64,000 nucleotides of DNA from JAPLDB01 sp038230515 (GCA_038230515.1 JBBRND010000004.1:124001-188000), one strand, 5' to 3'; positions 18,251 to 27,270 are shown, counted from the first letter of the stretch. Translations and numbers: made by a program. Notes: generated by a model from the sequence alone, not told the origin.

Positions 18251-19189
18251 TTATAGCCGGTTTGCGATTCTAGTTAGTTTACCAACAATTCGTTGCAAAA
18301 TACTTTTCTTGCCGTTTAAGGTCCTATAGAATTTCTCAATAAGAATCCGGGCATTATTGCTTTGGTATATAATATTTTTTGACAATTCAACTTTATCGGC
18401 CAGATTTTGTAAATCATAAATTAAGGTTTGATCGCTATGTTCACCAGAGCCATCATTTCCAGTATTTAGCACTAAGGTCGGAAAAGGATGAAGAGTCAAG
18501 CCGTTTTTCAAGAATACGCTTGTCTGCCATTTTATAGCCCAAGTTTTTATATGTCCGGTAGTATTAGCCACTAAGTGGTTGTAAAAAGGTGCAGCACCGT
18601 TGAAGGTAAATTCAGACATTCTACCTGATTGTTCAAGTCCGTCAAGTAATGCTTCTGCAGAAGGGATGTAAAAATCCCACGCCCGTTTCCATGTGGCCCA
18701 TCCCCAGCATGTAGTGATGCCAAGAAAAAAAGAGGGAGGCAATTTTCCCTTCACTGGATACATATAGCCAGAAATGTGCATAACCTTTTCTTCCTCACTA
18801 TACATATTCAAAGCATTATTCATATAGGTCAAAAAAAATGGTGATAGTATCAAATCATCCTCAAGAACAATGACTTTATCATATCTCTTTAAAATGTCTG
18901 TAACTCCCTCAATAATAGAATCGGCAAGCCCTTTGTTAGTTTTATGCTCAACTATTGAAACTTTTAGTGTCCATTTTTCTTTTCGTATTATCCTTCTCAC
19001 TTCTGCAATTGATTGTAACATTTCTTCATCGGCATTTGTTTTAGGCCCGTCACAATAAATAAACAATTCCGATTGCTCATGGAACGGATTATTAAGCAAA
19101 CTTCTTAGCAATTTGCAAGTATGGAGCGGGCGATTGTAAACAAATAATATTATGGGGGCTGGAGAAAACATTTCAGACAGGCAATTCAA
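18251..19189 (-). CDS. GT-A glycosyltransferase, GNT-I-like
   Basis: A 312-residue protein with a GT-A start (IILFVYNRPLHTCKLLRSLL), an acidic metal-binding motif VIVLEDDLILSPFF (near residue 115), ISGYMYPV and CWGWATWKRAWDFY, followed by a NTGNDGSGEHSDQT segment. This pattern matches bacterial proteins related to the N-acetylglucosaminyltransferase I / GT13 fold. It is a paralogue of the gene at 22498-23406 in the same operon. Only 2 bp separate it from the aminotransferase gene. Confidence 0.82.
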   Translation of the reverse strand: MNCLSEMFSPAPIILFVYNRPLHTCKLLRSLLNNPFHEQSELFIYCDGPKTNADEEMLQSIAEVRRIIRKEKWTLKVSIVEHKTNKGLADSIIEGVTDILKRYDKVIVLEDDLILSPFFLTYMNNALNMYSEEEKVMHISGYMYPVKGKLPPSFFLGITTCWGWATWKRAWDFYIPSAEALLDGLEQSGRMSEFTFNGAAPFYNHLVANTTGHIKTWAIKWQTSVFLKNGLTLHPFPTLVLNTGNDGSGEHSDQTLIYDLQNLADKVELSKNIIYQSNNARILIEKFYRTLNGKKSILQRIVGKLTRIANRL

Positions 19190-19191
19190 GA

Positions 19192-20280
19192 TTAAAATTT
19201 ATTCATTACCTCACACACTTTTAAAATTTCCTCTTCTGAATGAAAGTAAGAAATGGGTAAACTTAAAATACAACTATGAATTTCATCACTGACCGGAAAC
19301 TTTTGTCCGCTGAAAAAAATCTTTAGCGCATTTTGCTGATAAGGCGCAAGTGGATAGTGAATTTCTGTTTTTATTCCGTTTTCATATAAATACTTTTTCA
19401 ATAAATCGCGCCTTGCATGTCGAATTGCATAGATGTGATATACATCAGAATAGTCCGGATGAATAGCTGGTTTAATAAAGCATTCTTTCAAAAAACCATT
19501 ATAAATGGCTGCCAATTTCTTTTTGTGCACTATAATTTTATTTAATTTCTTCAATTTTATTTGAAGGAATGCCGCCTGGATTTCATCCAGTCGTGAATTG
19601 AATCCTATAATTTCATTATAATATTTTTTATCCGATCCGTAATTCCTCAGTCGTTTTAGTGCATGCGCATATTCATCCTCGTTGGTCACAACAGCTCCTG
19701 CATCACCAAGCGCCCCTAGATTTTTTGTGGGATAAAAACTGTATGCCCCGAAGTGTCCGAAAGAACCAGCAATCTTATTCTTATAAGTTGCACCGTGCGC
19801 CTGAGCGCAATCTTCAATAGTGAATAATTTATATTTTTTAGCTATTTCAACAATGCTTTTCATATCACAAACTTTACCATAGAGATGAACCGGCATAATG
19901 GCAAGTGTTCTTTTGGATATATGCTCTTCAATTTTTAATGGGTCGAGATTGTATGTATTAATATCCGGTTCAACCAGTACAGGTTTTAATCCCGCATTGA
20001 TAATGGAAAGGATGCTGGCGACATAAGCGTTAGAGGCAACTATGACTTCGGTTTTCTCTTTTGAATAATCAATTGCTTTGAGAGAAAGAAAGAGGGCGTC
20101 CAAACCGGACGCAACACCTATACAATGCTGCATCCTGCAAGTTTCCGCGAACGATTGTTCGAAAAGTTCCACCTGTTTGCCAAGTATAAACCATCCGCTT
20201 GATATTACTTCCTCGAATGCAGTTTTGTATTCGTTAATGAATTCTTTATTAAATAAATATAAGTTCTCGTACTCTATCAT
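19192..20280 (-). CDS. DegT/DnrJ/EryC1/StrS-family sugar aminotransferase, FdtB-like
   Basis: PLP enzyme of 362 residues that aminates a keto sugar nucleotide. The Schiff-base lysine is K186 in SFYPTKNLGALGDAGA. EDCAQAHGATY supplies the Asp that contacts the PLP ring nitrogen. Its start overlaps the last base of the FdtA-like ketoisomerase gene. That pairing is the hallmark of dTDP-3-amino-3,6-dideoxyhexose synthesis (FdtA then FdtB for Fuc3N, QdtA then QdtB for Qui3N). No N-acetyltransferase (FdtC/QdtC) and no RmlA/RmlB are in the window, so the precursor and final acylation must come from elsewhere. Confidence 0.9.
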   Translation of the reverse strand: MIEYENLYLFNKEFINEYKTAFEEVISSGWFILGKQVELFEQSFAETCRMQHCIGVASGLDALFLSLKAIDYSKEKTEVIVASNAYVASILSIINAGLKPVLVEPDINTYNLDPLKIEEHISKRTLAIMPVHLYGKVCDMKSIVEIAKKYKLFTIEDCAQAHGATYKNKIAGSFGHFGAYSFYPTKNLGALGDAGAVVTNEDEYAHALKRLRNYGSDKKYYNEIIGFNSRLDEIQAAFLQIKLKKLNKIIVHKKKLAAIYNGFLKECFIKPAIHPDYSDVYHIYAIRHARRDLLKKYLYENGIKTEIHYPLAPYQQNALKIFFSGQKFPVSDEIHSCILSLPISYFHSEEEILKVCEVMNKF

Positions 20281-20645
20281 TATTTATATGGTTCAAAAAT
20301 ATAATCTGTCCGGTCAAAATTTTCTGACGCAATCACAAGTAAGATCGCATCAGGGGTGAATTCCCGCATACTGTGCCAGTCTTTTGGAAGTACAATAAGG
20401 CATTGGTCGGGTTTAGAAAGAAAAATTGTTTCTTCTTTTTCTCCGTCATCAAGGTAGATTCTACAACTTCCCTGTATGCAAATGATGGCCTGAATCGTTG
20501 AATGATGGCGATGTTTGCCTCGTACCGAATCATCAACTCCGTAGATATAAAATACCCTCTTAACATCAAAGGGCAATACTTTTTCTATCACGGTAAGATT
20601 TCCTTTCGCTTCACTAAATGTAGTTAACTGGATTAGTTTTGCCAA
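20280..20645 (-). CDS. dTDP-4-keto-6-deoxyhexose 3,4-ketoisomerase, FdtA/WxcM-like cupin
   Basis: A single-domain cupin of 121 residues that moves the keto group of dTDP-4-keto-6-deoxyglucose from C4 to C3, ready for transamination. The family signature is KRVFYIYGVDDSVRGKHRHH, with the catalytic His cluster, then AIICIQGSCRIYLDDG and LIVLPKDWHSMREFTPDAILLVIAS. It is translationally coupled to the aminotransferase by a one-base overlap. FdtA-type and QdtA-type stereochemistry cannot be told apart by eye. Confidence 0.9.
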   Translation of the reverse strand: MAKLIQLTTFSEAKGNLTVIEKVLPFDVKRVFYIYGVDDSVRGKHRHHSTIQAIICIQGSCRIYLDDGEKEETIFLSKPDQCLIVLPKDWHSMREFTPDAILLVIASENFDRTDYIFEPYK

Positions 20646-20675
20646 TGGATGATTTTATAAATAAATTATTTCTCC

Positions 20676-21668
20676 TTACAATTCTGCTTTGCCACCTGTA
20701 AGAATTCGTTTTACCTTACTCTCAAGTTTTCGATGGCGGGTAATTAAAGCGTGTATATTCAATCCTTCTCCAAAAAATTTTAGCTCATTACCCGATCTCA
20801 ATAGATGAGTAAGATAAGGCGTGTACACCTGATCAATAAATTCTTTGGAAATTTTGTAATAACTGTAATTAAGAATCCGGTTTTTAAATATTGCAATATT
20901 GAATAGCGAGTAAATCTCTTCACTGATTGTTAATCCATGAAAATGAAAAAAAATCATCTCCCACTGAAGGTCAGTTTTTTTTTCTTGTACAATAAATTTA
21001 TTTTGGCTCCTTTTCAGATCGAATTTCTCGGCATTCCACGGAGCTACACCGGCACCTCTGTTTTTAAGTACATACACTTTTTCAAATCGTTCTGTCCAGT
21101 CGTCAAGGTATTTCTGATCCCCGAATTTTCCATCCTCAGCGCGTTGATAGCACCATTCATTACAAGCATTGCGCCACCATTGAAGAGCTTTTAGACCAAC
21201 ACTCTCATTGCGAAAAGTCATGAACTGCACACAATATTTTCCACTCTTCTCTGTCAAATCATATTGACGAGAGTAGTTGTGTTCAGTGAGTAAAATGGAA
21301 TTTAATTCCATTTCTTCAACCAACACTTTGGGATCTGAATAAAAATAAAGATCGGCATCAATGTAGGTGCAATGATCTATATCAAATTTTTTAAGTGAGT
21401 ATAAAACGATGGATGGGGTACAAGTCCAACAATATTCAGTTGAAGAACGTGTTTTTTTTACTTCCAAAAGTTCCGGATCTTCGAACTCACCAAGAGAAAT
21501 TATTGTGGCCGAAGGAAGGTCAAGTTCAAGAAGTATTTTGTTCGACAACTCATCAAAAGCAAATATGAAGAGATGAAAATCAGAGGCACAATGAACAAGA
21601 GACTCATACATGGCCATTGCACGTGACAGGTACCTGGAGTCAAAAAGGGTGCAGTAATTGTATTTCAT
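20676..21668 (-). CDS. putative glycosyltransferase, GT8-like GT-A fold
   Basis: A 330-residue cytosolic protein opening MKYNYCTLFDSRYLSRAMAMYESL, the pattern of nucleotide-diphospho-sugar transferases that walk along a Rossmann-like fold. A DxD motif sits in CTYIDADLYFYSDP (about residue 100). Later FHFHGLTISEEIYSLFN resembles the C-terminal part of the same group. Its start overlaps the stop of the upstream methyltransferase gene by 4 bp (ATGA), so the two are translated together. Donor unknown. Confidence 0.75.
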   Translation of the reverse strand: MKYNYCTLFDSRYLSRAMAMYESLVHCASDFHLFIFAFDELSNKILLELDLPSATIISLGEFEDPELLEVKKTRSSTEYCWTCTPSIVLYSLKKFDIDHCTYIDADLYFYSDPKVLVEEMELNSILLTEHNYSRQYDLTEKSGKYCVQFMTFRNESVGLKALQWWRNACNEWCYQRAEDGKFGDQKYLDDWTERFEKVYVLKNRGAGVAPWNAEKFDLKRSQNKFIVQEKKTDLQWEMIFFHFHGLTISEEIYSLFNIAIFKNRILNYSYYKISKEFIDQVYTPYLTHLLRSGNELKFFGEGLNIHALITRHRKLESKVKRILTGGKAEL

Positions 21669-22501
21669 TTTTTCTTCTCCAATATAAATCCTTTGTAAAA
21701 GGCATCTGAGGATTGACTTAATTTGGCAAGCATTCCGTTATAACAATCAAACTCAGTAAGTAGCAAAAAATTATTACTAAACAAATTCTTTAATCCTGAA
21801 TAACTGAATATTCTTATTGGATAACTTGCTTTGTAAATATGATCAGGAACGAACTGTATACGCACCTGGTCTTCTTCTTCATTCGTGCAAAGGGTTTTGT
21901 TTACAATGATATAAGTTGAGTTCAATTGCACGAGTAGTTGAACATTCTTTTTGAGATCGGGTAGGTACTGAAGAACTGACGAGAGAATAATAACATCAGG
22001 TTTGTTCGAAGCTGTTGCATCTTCAATCGATGTGAAGAATTTAAGTTCCTTGTTTTCAAAGTTTTCTTTTCCTGTTTTTACATAATTCGGTTGTTCAACT
22101 ATGCTCCATTCAACTTGTATTCCATTTCCAAGAAATTTGCGATGCTGAAAGTATATAGTGCCAAGCGAACCACCAAAATCCAACACTCGAAGTGTTCCTT
22201 TGTTTATGAAAAGGGTTTTAAAAAGCAACGACAGAACCGGGAAATCGAACTCCGGTTTTGTGAAAAGAATGGAGTCTCGTTCAAATGCAGCTTCTCCGTT
22301 TTTTACTTTTAGCATTGACTCTTTTACTTTTTCAAGAATTTCTGAAGATTGGTACCCTCCTGATTTTTTTTCAGCTTCAGACCACGACTTGCAACGATCG
22401 GAAAATTTGTTGTCACCATTATCAGGTGAAGAAAATTTTCTCCAGGCCGGAAGAAGCACCGATGGGATAAACAACTTTGCAACTTCTTTAATCCAATTCA
22501 T
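21665..22501 (-). CDS. putative methyltransferase, TIGR04325 type
   Basis: A 278-residue protein resembling the TIGR04325 family of polysaccharide-locus methyltransferases. After an amphipathic start (MNWIKEVAKLFIPSVLLPAW) comes SWSEAEKKSGGYQSSEILEKV, then a degenerate AdoMet loop LRVLDFGGSLGTIYFQHRKFL and VIILSSVLQYLPD. The catalytic role is inferred from the fold. It overlaps both neighbours by 4 bp, inside the tight operon. Confidence 0.8.
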   Translation of the reverse strand: MNWIKEVAKLFIPSVLLPAWRKFSSPDNGDNKFSDRCKSWSEAEKKSGGYQSSEILEKVKESMLKVKNGEAAFERDSILFTKPEFDFPVLSLLFKTLFINKGTLRVLDFGGSLGTIYFQHRKFLGNGIQVEWSIVEQPNYVKTGKENFENKELKFFTSIEDATASNKPDVIILSSVLQYLPDLKKNVQLLVQLNSTYIIVNKTLCTNEEEDQVRIQFVPDHIYKASYPIRIFSYSGLKNLFSNNFLLLTEFDCYNGMLAKLSQSSDAFYKGFILEKKK

Positions 22502-23406
22502 TTGGCAATAATGTTCTTCAGGAAGTGTTTTATCTGCGACACGACAGATGAATGCTGTAATTTATTCAGAGATAAAAAATAGTTTTCAAAAAAAGTACGT
22601 ACCTGTTTATTTTCTTTGAGATCATTTCTTCTCAATTCCATTTTTGAAGAGCAAAGACTCACATCAAAAGCAGTGGATTGTTCCGCATGGGTACCACTTT
22701 TATCATTGCCGGTATTTTTGACAAATGATTGGGAAGGATAAAGTGTTAGTTGATTTTTGAGAAATGCAGATGCATACCAACGAACTGCCCATGAATCATT
22801 CCTGCCTTCTATTTGGCGAAGCAACATTTCGGAGTAAGGGTAACTACTATTAAAATTAAATTCTGAAATCAAATTCTGATCAGTCAATTCCTTCAATAAT
22901 TTTCTTCCATCCTTTTCAAAGGTATTCCAACTTCTTTTCCACGTTGCCCAGCCCCAGCAATCAGCACCGCGAATAAAAAATGTTTCGGGTGGCTTTTCTA
23001 AAAGCGGATAAATGTACCCGCTGATACATGCAACTTCCTGATCATGCTCGTACATATTGAGTGCATCGTTTGCATAGTCAAGAAAATACTCCGATAAAAT
23101 CATGTCGTCTTCAAGAACGATTACCTTTTCAAACTCTTTGAAAACACTCGTTACACCCAACATAACCGAATGCGAAAGCCCTTTGTTTTCTAATGATTCA
23201 ACAATGCGCACATTTTTGGCAAACCCAACTTGGTGAATTATTTTTCTTACTTGTTTTATTTTTTCTTCGTCACCATTATTTTTTGCCCCATCAGAAAAGA
23301 CAATCAATGATGATGAGGAAATTATTTTGTTTTGCGATAGCGATTGAAGGATTTGCTCCAAATGCAATGGGCGGTTGTAACAAAATAAAACAATTGGGGC
23401 CGTCAT
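22498..23406 (-). CDS. GT-A glycosyltransferase, GNT-I-like (paralogue)
   Basis: A paralogue of the 18251-19189 product. It shares IVLFCYNRPLHLEQILQSL, VIVLEDDMILSEYFLDYAN, CISGYIYPL, CWGWATWKRSW and NTGNDKSGTHAEQ. The frame runs upstream to 23475, but the ATG at 23406 is chosen. It makes a 4-base ATGA overlap with the preceding gene and puts the GT-A motif right at the N-terminus, as in the paralogue. The two copies probably arose by duplication and now act on different acceptors in one pathway. Confidence 0.83.
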   Translation of the reverse strand: MTAPIVLFCYNRPLHLEQILQSLSQNKIISSSSLIVFSDGAKNNGDEEKIKQVRKIIHQVGFAKNVRIVESLENKGLSHSVMLGVTSVFKEFEKVIVLEDDMILSEYFLDYANDALNMYEHDQEVACISGYIYPLLEKPPETFFIRGADCWGWATWKRSWNTFEKDGRKLLKELTDQNLISEFNFNSSYPYSEMLLRQIEGRNDSWAVRWYASAFLKNQLTLYPSQSFVKNTGNDKSGTHAEQSTAFDVSLCSSKMELRRNDLKENKQVRTFFENYFLSLNKLQHSSVVSQIKHFLKNIIAK

Positions 23407-24113
23407 TTTATCTTTCTCCAAATTGTTGTTTTGGAAAACTCCAATAAAAAAGGTGCCGGACCGCTCTGATCGCAAACTATTTTAAATCTTTGATCAAAAT
23501 CAATAGGAAGATTTTCGAGGTAATATTCGCGGTTCGAATTGTCTAGAAGTAAGTATCCCCCCTGCTTTAACTTAGGAATTGCATGCTTAAGACAAGATGG
23601 CCGAGCTCTTCCGTCAACAAGAATCCAGTCAAAGGATTCATAAGGATAGTTATCAACATAGCTGCAATAAGTTTTAAAATCATATTTAAGAAATTCTTGG
23701 GCTGATGATCGGTACTGCATTGCGTCTGCATTGGAAGTTCCTGTTTCTCCAACAAATTTTGGCTCGATTAAAAACCCTTTCCATTTTTTGATGTTCTCGG
23801 TTTTTATTTTCTCACGCAAGGTATCAAACCATCGCTTGTCATGCTCTACAGAAATAACTTCTTCGACACGCTTGCATAAAAACAAGGTAGAACCCCCACT
23901 TCCATATTCAAATACCTTCATAGTGCGGTGAAGATGCTTTTCCATAAACCGGATGGCTTCAAAAGTGACCCATGGCATTGCGTTCCCCACCGGTGTTTGG
24001 TATGGTGGAAGAAATCGCTTCCATCTAAAATAATCTTTAGCGAAAACAAGCCAATGAAGCAATCCCGCATTCGATTTTAAAATCTCTTTAATATAAATTT
24101 TTGGATATTTCAC
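23403..24113 (-). CDS. class I SAM-dependent methyltransferase
   Basis: A 236-residue protein. Its AdoMet-binding loop is VFEYGSGGSTLFLCKRVEEVISVEHDKRW. Motif II/III follows in FDWILVDGRARPSCLKHAIPKLKQGGYLLLDNSNREYY. The N-terminal 60 residues are aromatic-rich (LPPYQTPVGNAMPWVTFEAIRFME). It probably methylates a sugar of the surface polysaccharide; the target is unknown. It shares one base with the Wzt gene and overlaps the next gene by 4 bp. Confidence 0.82.
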   Translation of the reverse strand: MKYPKIYIKEILKSNAGLLHWLVFAKDYFRWKRFLPPYQTPVGNAMPWVTFEAIRFMEKHLHRTMKVFEYGSGGSTLFLCKRVEEVISVEHDKRWFDTLREKIKTENIKKWKGFLIEPKFVGETGTSNADAMQYRSSAQEFLKYDFKTYCSYVDNYPYESFDWILVDGRARPSCLKHAIPKLKQGGYLLLDNSNREYYLENLPIDFDQRFKIVCDQSGPAPFLLEFSKTTIWRKIK

Positions 24114-25351
24114 TACTGATTTATTAAACGAAAATGGTGATCGATAAAAAAATTTCCCTGCCCTGCCGGAGGTAGCTTTCCAGTGGCATAATAATCCCCT
24201 GCTTCTACGTGAAAGCTGCCTGCATTTTGTATCCAGTCGGTTACTTCATTATTTACTTTTGAATAAATGGTGAATGTATAAAGACCTGCACGAAATGGTA
24301 TTTTGCTCAATGCAATTTCAACAGTGCCGGATTCACCTTTCACTTGATTAAACTGCTGATTTGTCACCTCGTTGCTAAAGATAGTTATTCGGTGCCCGTT
24401 CTGATCGTCCACACCAACAGATACATGAAAATTATTCAACTCGGAACTGCTGGTAATATTAAAGTTCAAATTTAGCGAACCGCTCTTTCCACTTTGCAGC
24501 AAATCTACCTGATTTCCCGCCTCATCTTTTAATGTTACTGAAACAAAGCGGATAGCACCGTTGCCGCTTCGATCTTTTCTGTTTGCTAATTCAATGGAAT
24601 GGTTGGCCGTAGAGGGCTGCAAATATTGAGAAACGATTTGGTCGGTAGTGCCTGCCCTTACGAGCGAACCTGATCTCAGGAAAATACATTTAAGGCAAAG
24701 ATTTTGAATTGCTGCCATGTTATGGCTTACAAAAAGAATCGTTCGCCCGCTTTTGCTTACCTCATCCATTTTACCCATACATTTTTTCTGAAACTCTGTA
24801 TCACCTACAGCAAGAACTTCATCAATGATGAGGATTTCAGGTTCCAGAAAAGCAGCTACGGCAAATGCAAGCCGAAGCTGCATGCCGCTTGAGTAGTGCT
24901 TTAAGGGAGTATCAAGAAATTTTGCAACACTTGAGAACTCGACAATTTCATCAAACTTATCTTGAATTTCAATGCGCTTCATTCCAAGAATGGAGCCATT
25001 GAGAAAAATATTTTCTCTCCCCGATAATTCGGGATGGAAGCCAGTTCCTACTTCAAGTAAACTGGCGATGCGTCCGCGGGAAATAATTTTACCTGAAGTG
25101 GGTGGCGTAATCTTAGACAGAATCTTAAGTAGGGTACTTTTACCTGCACCGTTCTTGCCGATAATGCCAACGCTTTCTCCTGCATTTACATTGAACGAAA
25201 TATCTTTAAGCGCCCAGAATTCTTCTGTTCTCTTTGACTTTTTTCCACTGAACAACTGACCCACCTGCTCCCTTAAACTGAGATAAGGTTGCAGTTCATG
25301 CGAGATGCGGAAGCGTTTGGAAATATTTTCAATCTGTAGGATAGGGTTCAT
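24113..25351 (-). CDS. wzt: O-antigen/polysaccharide ABC exporter ATPase with Wzt-type tail
   Basis: ATPase of an ABC-2 polysaccharide exporter. Walker A is GKNGAGKST at 65-73, the signature YSSGMQ at 153-158, Walker B ILIIDE at about 173-178, and the H-loop His at 210. From about residue 250 a beta-rich C-terminal domain follows (IRFVSVTLKDEAGNQVDLLQSGKSGSLNLNF, then GLYTFTIYSKVNNEVTDWIQNAGSF). In Wzt proteins this domain recognises the modified end of the finished chain. Its presence implies chain-terminal modification, which fits the methyltransferases around it. The permease is two genes upstream. Confidence 0.92.
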   Translation of the reverse strand: MNPILQIENISKRFRISHELQPYLSLREQVGQLFSGKKSKRTEEFWALKDISFNVNAGESVGIIGKNGAGKSTLLKILSKITPPTSGKIISRGRIASLLEVGTGFHPELSGRENIFLNGSILGMKRIEIQDKFDEIVEFSSVAKFLDTPLKHYSSGMQLRLAFAVAAFLEPEILIIDEVLAVGDTEFQKKCMGKMDEVSKSGRTILFVSHNMAAIQNLCLKCIFLRSGSLVRAGTTDQIVSQYLQPSTANHSIELANRKDRSGNGAIRFVSVTLKDEAGNQVDLLQSGKSGSLNLNFNITSSSELNNFHVSVGVDDQNGHRITIFSNEVTNQQFNQVKGESGTVEIALSKIPFRAGLYTFTIYSKVNNEVTDWIQNAGSFHVEAGDYYATGKLPPAGQGNFFIDHHFRLINQ

Positions 25352-25381
25352 AAATATCAGATCAGCAATTCAAGATAACCA

Positions 25382-26326
25382 TCAACTGCGGTTTAGTTTA
25401 TCTTTTTTTAGAAATGGATTTTCGGGAATGTCAATAAAAGAAAAACCTTCAGCTTCCAGTTTTACTCTTAACCCAGCATCTGCTTTCCTTTTAAAAAGAA
25501 TAACAGTAATGCTGGAATACGTCTGCATACCCAGTGTGCACTTAAGATTATCCTTTCTGATTTTATTTTTTACTTTTTCAAACAAATTATTTCCTAAAAC
25601 TGCTTTTTCAAACTCCACTCCTTTTTCATAATAATCATTATAATAGCGGTAGGCAATTGCGGGAAGCTGAATTCCAAGTGCTACTTTTTCCATCTCATCT
25701 TTTGATACGCAGTAAATGTAATTGCCGCTTTCTTCAAAACTCCATGTTTCAAGATGCGCGATTGATTTTCCCAAAAGTTTCTTAATAGGATTTACAAGCA
25801 GCTTGGTGATTCTTTCCGGAATTTTTTTATTTCTGCGTTCATTCGGTTCTACAAGAATGACTCCTTCTTTTGCTACGCGGAGCATTTCATACAAGGCAAT
25901 GTAAGGGCGGGGAAAATGATGAAACGATTCTTTGCAAAAACAAAAATCAAATTCATCGTCACGAAATGAAAGCGCTTCGGCATTTTCTTCGTTGTATTCT
26001 TTTATGAGATTTTTTTCTTTTGCTTCCTTGAGTAAAGCAATGTCTATATCAGTAGGAAGTATTTCGAGCTCAGGTTGCAATTGCTTGAGCCTAATAGAGT
26101 CCAGCCCGAATCGGCCATCTCCGAGGGTGACCCATTTTGTTTTTTTATACTGATCGAACAATGGCTGGAGCGGCTTTACACCTTGCAGATGCCGCCAGAA
26201 GTCCACCGTGTCTTCCTGAAACCAGGATGCTTCAAGGCGCCTGGATTCTTCGTCACGATTTGCATAGTGTTCGCGATGCATCTCGTAACTTAGTTCTATA
26301 TTATTTTTAATCTCATCCATAGTCAA
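25382..26326 (-). CDS. class I SAM-dependent methyltransferase
   Basis: A 314-residue protein with the AdoMet region WVTLGDGRFGLDSIRLKQLQPELEILPTDIDIALL, the DEFDFCFCKESFHHFPRPYIALYEMLRVAKEGVILVEP block, and a C-terminal domain ending in LKCTLGMQTYSSITVILFKRK. It is inserted between the exporter permease and ATPase genes, so a role in chain modification or capping before Wzt recognition is plausible. No substrate can be read from the sequence. Confidence 0.82.
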   Translation of the reverse strand: MTMDEIKNNIELSYEMHREHYANRDEESRRLEASWFQEDTVDFWRHLQGVKPLQPLFDQYKKTKWVTLGDGRFGLDSIRLKQLQPELEILPTDIDIALLKEAKEKNLIKEYNEENAEALSFRDDEFDFCFCKESFHHFPRPYIALYEMLRVAKEGVILVEPNERRNKKIPERITKLLVNPIKKLLGKSIAHLETWSFEESGNYIYCVSKDEMEKVALGIQLPAIAYRYYNDYYEKGVEFEKAVLGNNLFEKVKNKIRKDNLKCTLGMQTYSSITVILFKRKADAGLRVKLEAEGFSFIDIPENPFLKKDKLNRS

Positions 26327-26332
26327 ATAATA

Positions 26333-27151
26333 TTATGCAAGATCTGCGAAGTAGTATTCTGTTTTCCTGAAATAATAAATGCCGATGATGAAGAGAAGGA
26401 TGGCAACCAAGGTGCTTTGATAAAAAAGAAACCATTGAACAGGCGTACCAGTTAGTACACTCCGAGTAAGATCAATGGCTCCCGCCATGGGGTTCAGTTG
26501 AAGGATTTGCAGCACCCAAGGAATTTTAATAACAGACACTGGGTAGATGACAGGCGTTAGAAACATCATGATCTGAATCATGAATGGAATTATGTACCTG
26601 AAGTCGCGGTACTTGATATTTAGTGCTGCAAAAAAACTTCCTAATCCGAAAGTGGTTATTACGCAAATGAAAACGCTGGCGGGAATTGCAAGCAGCAACA
26701 TGGGAATGGTGCGCTGATAATGGTAATAAAACAGGATGCCGGCATACACTACAAGCGTCATGCAGAAATCAACAAGCGTGGATAGGATGGAGGAGATGGG
26801 AATGATGAGTCGAGGGAAATAAATTTTCTTGATGATATTTGAATTGTTCACCATGCTGTTACCCGCATTAGCAAGCCCGGTAGAAAATATTGTCCAGAGC
26901 ATGAGACCGGAATAAACAAAAACGGGGTATGGAATATCTCCGCTCTCCACATGGAGGGCTGTAGAAAAGAACAGGGTGAAGACAACCATTAAAAGAAACG
27001 GCTGCAGGATGGCCCATGCAGCGCCAAGTACGGTTTGCTTGTACTTTATTTTGATGTCGCGCCAGGTAAAAAAGAAAATGAGTTCACGGTATTCCCACAA
27101 TTCTCGAAGATTGAGCGAAAATTTTCCTGTAGGTTTTATTTCGTATTCCAT
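26333..27151 (-). CDS. wzm: polysaccharide ABC-2 exporter permease
   Basis: A 272-residue inner-membrane protein of the ABC-2 type, with about six transmembrane helices. The N-terminal cytoplasmic helix and interface LREYRELIFFFTWRDIKIKYKQTVLGAAWAILQP are diagnostic of Wzm/TagG-like permeases. The helices run from about residue 46 to 262, and the protein ends RKTEYYFADLA. It pairs with the Wzt-type ATPase at 24113 to flip the lipid-linked polysaccharide to the periplasm. It is first in its transcript: a promoter lies at 27239-27270, and an 80-base leader contains a strong hairpin. Confidence 0.93.
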   Translation of the reverse strand: MEYEIKPTGKFSLNLRELWEYRELIFFFTWRDIKIKYKQTVLGAAWAILQPFLLMVVFTLFFSTALHVESGDIPYPVFVYSGLMLWTIFSTGLANAGNSMVNNSNIIKKIYFPRLIIPISSILSTLVDFCMTLVVYAGILFYYHYQRTIPMLLLAIPASVFICVITTFGLGSFFAALNIKYRDFRYIIPFMIQIMMFLTPVIYPVSVIKIPWVLQILQLNPMAGAIDLTRSVLTGTPVQWFLFYQSTLVAILLFIIGIYYFRKTEYYFADLA

Positions 27152-27180
27152 TGAAACAGTTTTAATTTAGAGATTTATCG

Positions 27181-27220
27181 TTTGAGTTTTGAAGTTTAAT
27201 TCGAAACTTCAAAACTTAAA
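27181..27220 (-). promoter_or_regulatory. long hairpin in the wzm leader
   Basis: Inverted repeat with 17-base arms (TTTGAGTTTTGAAGTTT against its complement, one mismatch) around a 6-base loop. It sits between the promoter and the wzm start, so it would form in the 5' untranslated RNA. There is no T run after it, so it is not an ordinary terminator; it may influence translation or RNA stability. Confidence 0.6.
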
Positions 27221-27238
27221 CCAGAAATCTAACGGAAG

Positions 27239-27270
27239 CAAACCTAACGGAATTATTTTTGAATGCAAAT
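27239..27270 (-). promoter_or_regulatory. promoter of the wzm polysaccharide operon
   Basis: On the minus strand ATTTG (-33, 27266-27270), 19 bases, then TAGGTTTG (-7, 27239-27246): the Bacteroidetes consensus with ideal spacing. It lies within a 25-bp segment (27234-27258) repeated exactly at 28181-28205. Confidence 0.7.
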
